Positions 7,527 through 7,979 of a stretch of DNA of 7,979 bases are shown piece after piece. The translations under genes and the position numbers were made by a program. The DNA lies in NCBI GenBank assembly GCA_902836505.1, contig CADFQU010000035.1, positions 1-7,979 on the forward strand, in the 5' to 3' direction. The notes under the pieces are model-generated. The model made no database searches. It saw nothing but the letters and a program-made list of their open reading frames with translations, and was not told the origin of the DNA. Source of the DNA: Streptococcaceae bacterium (lineage in GTDB: Bacteria; Bacillota; Bacilli; Lactobacillales; Streptococcaceae). How positions within the stretch are numbered: the stretch's first letter is position 1; each line of letters starts with the position of its first letter.

Positions 7527-7979
7527 ATGGCTGAGATAGAAGAATTAAGAACCCAGCCTCAAGATATCCAAGCAGAGCAATCTGTCTTAGGAGCCATCTT
7601 TATTGATGAGGGAAAACTGGTTTTTGTTCGTGAGTTTATTGAGCCAGCAGATTTCTTTAAATATGCCCATCGGTTAATTTTTAAGGCGATGATTGACCTT
7701 GCAGATAGGGGAGATGCTATTGATGCGACGACCGTTCGCAATATTTTAGATAGCCAAGGGGACTTGCAAAATATTGGTGGTCTCTCTTATCTTGCTGAAG
7801 TTATCAACTCTGTTCCGACCTCAGCCAATGCGGAATATTACGCAAAGATTGTTTCTGAAAAAGCGGTGCTAAGACGCTTGATTGCTCGTTTAACGGAGAG
7901 TATAAATCAAGCATATGATGGAGCTAGTCCGTCGGATGAGATTATTGCAGGTGCAGAAAAAGCTCTGATTGATGTCAGT
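7527..7979 (+). CDS. dnaB: Replicative DNA helicase DnaB (called DnaC in Bacillus), N-terminal part
   Basis: The window ends inside this gene; 151 codons are visible of a family length near 450. The N-terminal signature PQDIQAEQSVLGAIFID (11-27) is typical of DnaB-family helicases, followed by FIEPADFFKYAHRLIFKAM and GGLSYLAEVINSVPTSAN (84-101). This is the helical N-terminal domain that forms the trimer-of-dimers collar of the hexamer and contacts primase. The RecA-like ATPase domain lies beyond the window. The start at 7527 is preferred over an in-frame ATG at 7521 because AGAAAGGA (7513-7520) abuts the latter with no spacing but gives 6 nt for 7527. It unwinds DNA at the replication fork. 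Cotranscribed with rplI by position. Confidence 0.95.
   Translation, partial: MAEIEELRTQPQDIQAEQSVLGAIFIDEGKLVFVREFIEPADFFKYAHRLIFKAMIDLADRGDAIDATTVRNILDSQGDLQNIGGLSYLAEVINSVPTSANAEYYAKIVSEKAVLRRLIARLTESINQAYDGASPSDEIIAGAEKALIDVS

Overview
The window is a stretch of Streptococcus chromosome, most likely from an oral or commensal species. The evidence is low-to-moderate GC, Gram-positive Shine-Dalgarno sites, a MnmG protein that reads almost like the pneumococcal/mitis one, and the gene set sdaAB, LysM protein, mnmA, Nudix, mnmG, gdpP, rplI, dnaB. The species cannot be fixed from the sequence alone. The first 68 bases are not bacterial. They read as an antisense fragment of a human (primate) Alu element joined directly to the interrupted sdaAB gene. 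This is best explained as a chimeric read or mis-assembly, or host DNA joined at a contig end, in a human-associated sample.

Layout. 69-263 (-): 5' part of the L-serine dehydratase beta subunit gene, cut by the Alu junction. 264-493: divergent intergenic region with a minus-strand extended -10 for sdaAB and two tandem promoter-like repeats facing the LysM gene. 494-1021 (+): secreted LysM/lysozyme-like cell-wall protein, followed by an intrinsic terminator. 1058-1225: regulatory region of mnmA with a palindrome, one clear promoter and a leader carrying two tandem 15-nt hairpin-forming repeats. 1226-2347 (+): mnmA. 2348-2485: palindrome over a promoter, then a folded leader. 2486-4863 (+): Nudix hydrolase and mnmG, 8 nt apart, ending in a terminator. 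4915-5076: a cluster of TTTACA/TGTAAA half-sites (one pair fits the GlnR/TnrA box) and an extended -10 promoter. 5077-7979 (+): gdpP, rplI (4-nt overlap) and the start of dnaB, a compact operon running off the right edge.

How the genes work together. MnmA (2-thiolation) and MnmG (with MnmE, 5-carboxymethylaminomethylation) modify the same base, wobble U34 of tRNA-Lys, -Glu and -Gln. GdpP degrades the second messenger c-di-AMP, which in streptococci affects potassium balance, cell-wall stress and competence. RplI and DnaB are ribosome and replication housekeeping proteins. The LysM protein acts at the cell wall.

All protein genes belong to known families, and I found no new multi-gene system. 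The items worth a second look are the human/bacterial junction and several intergenic signals: tandem hairpin repeats before mnmA, a palindrome and attenuator-like leader before the Nudix-mnmG operon, and a GlnR-box-like site before gdpP.
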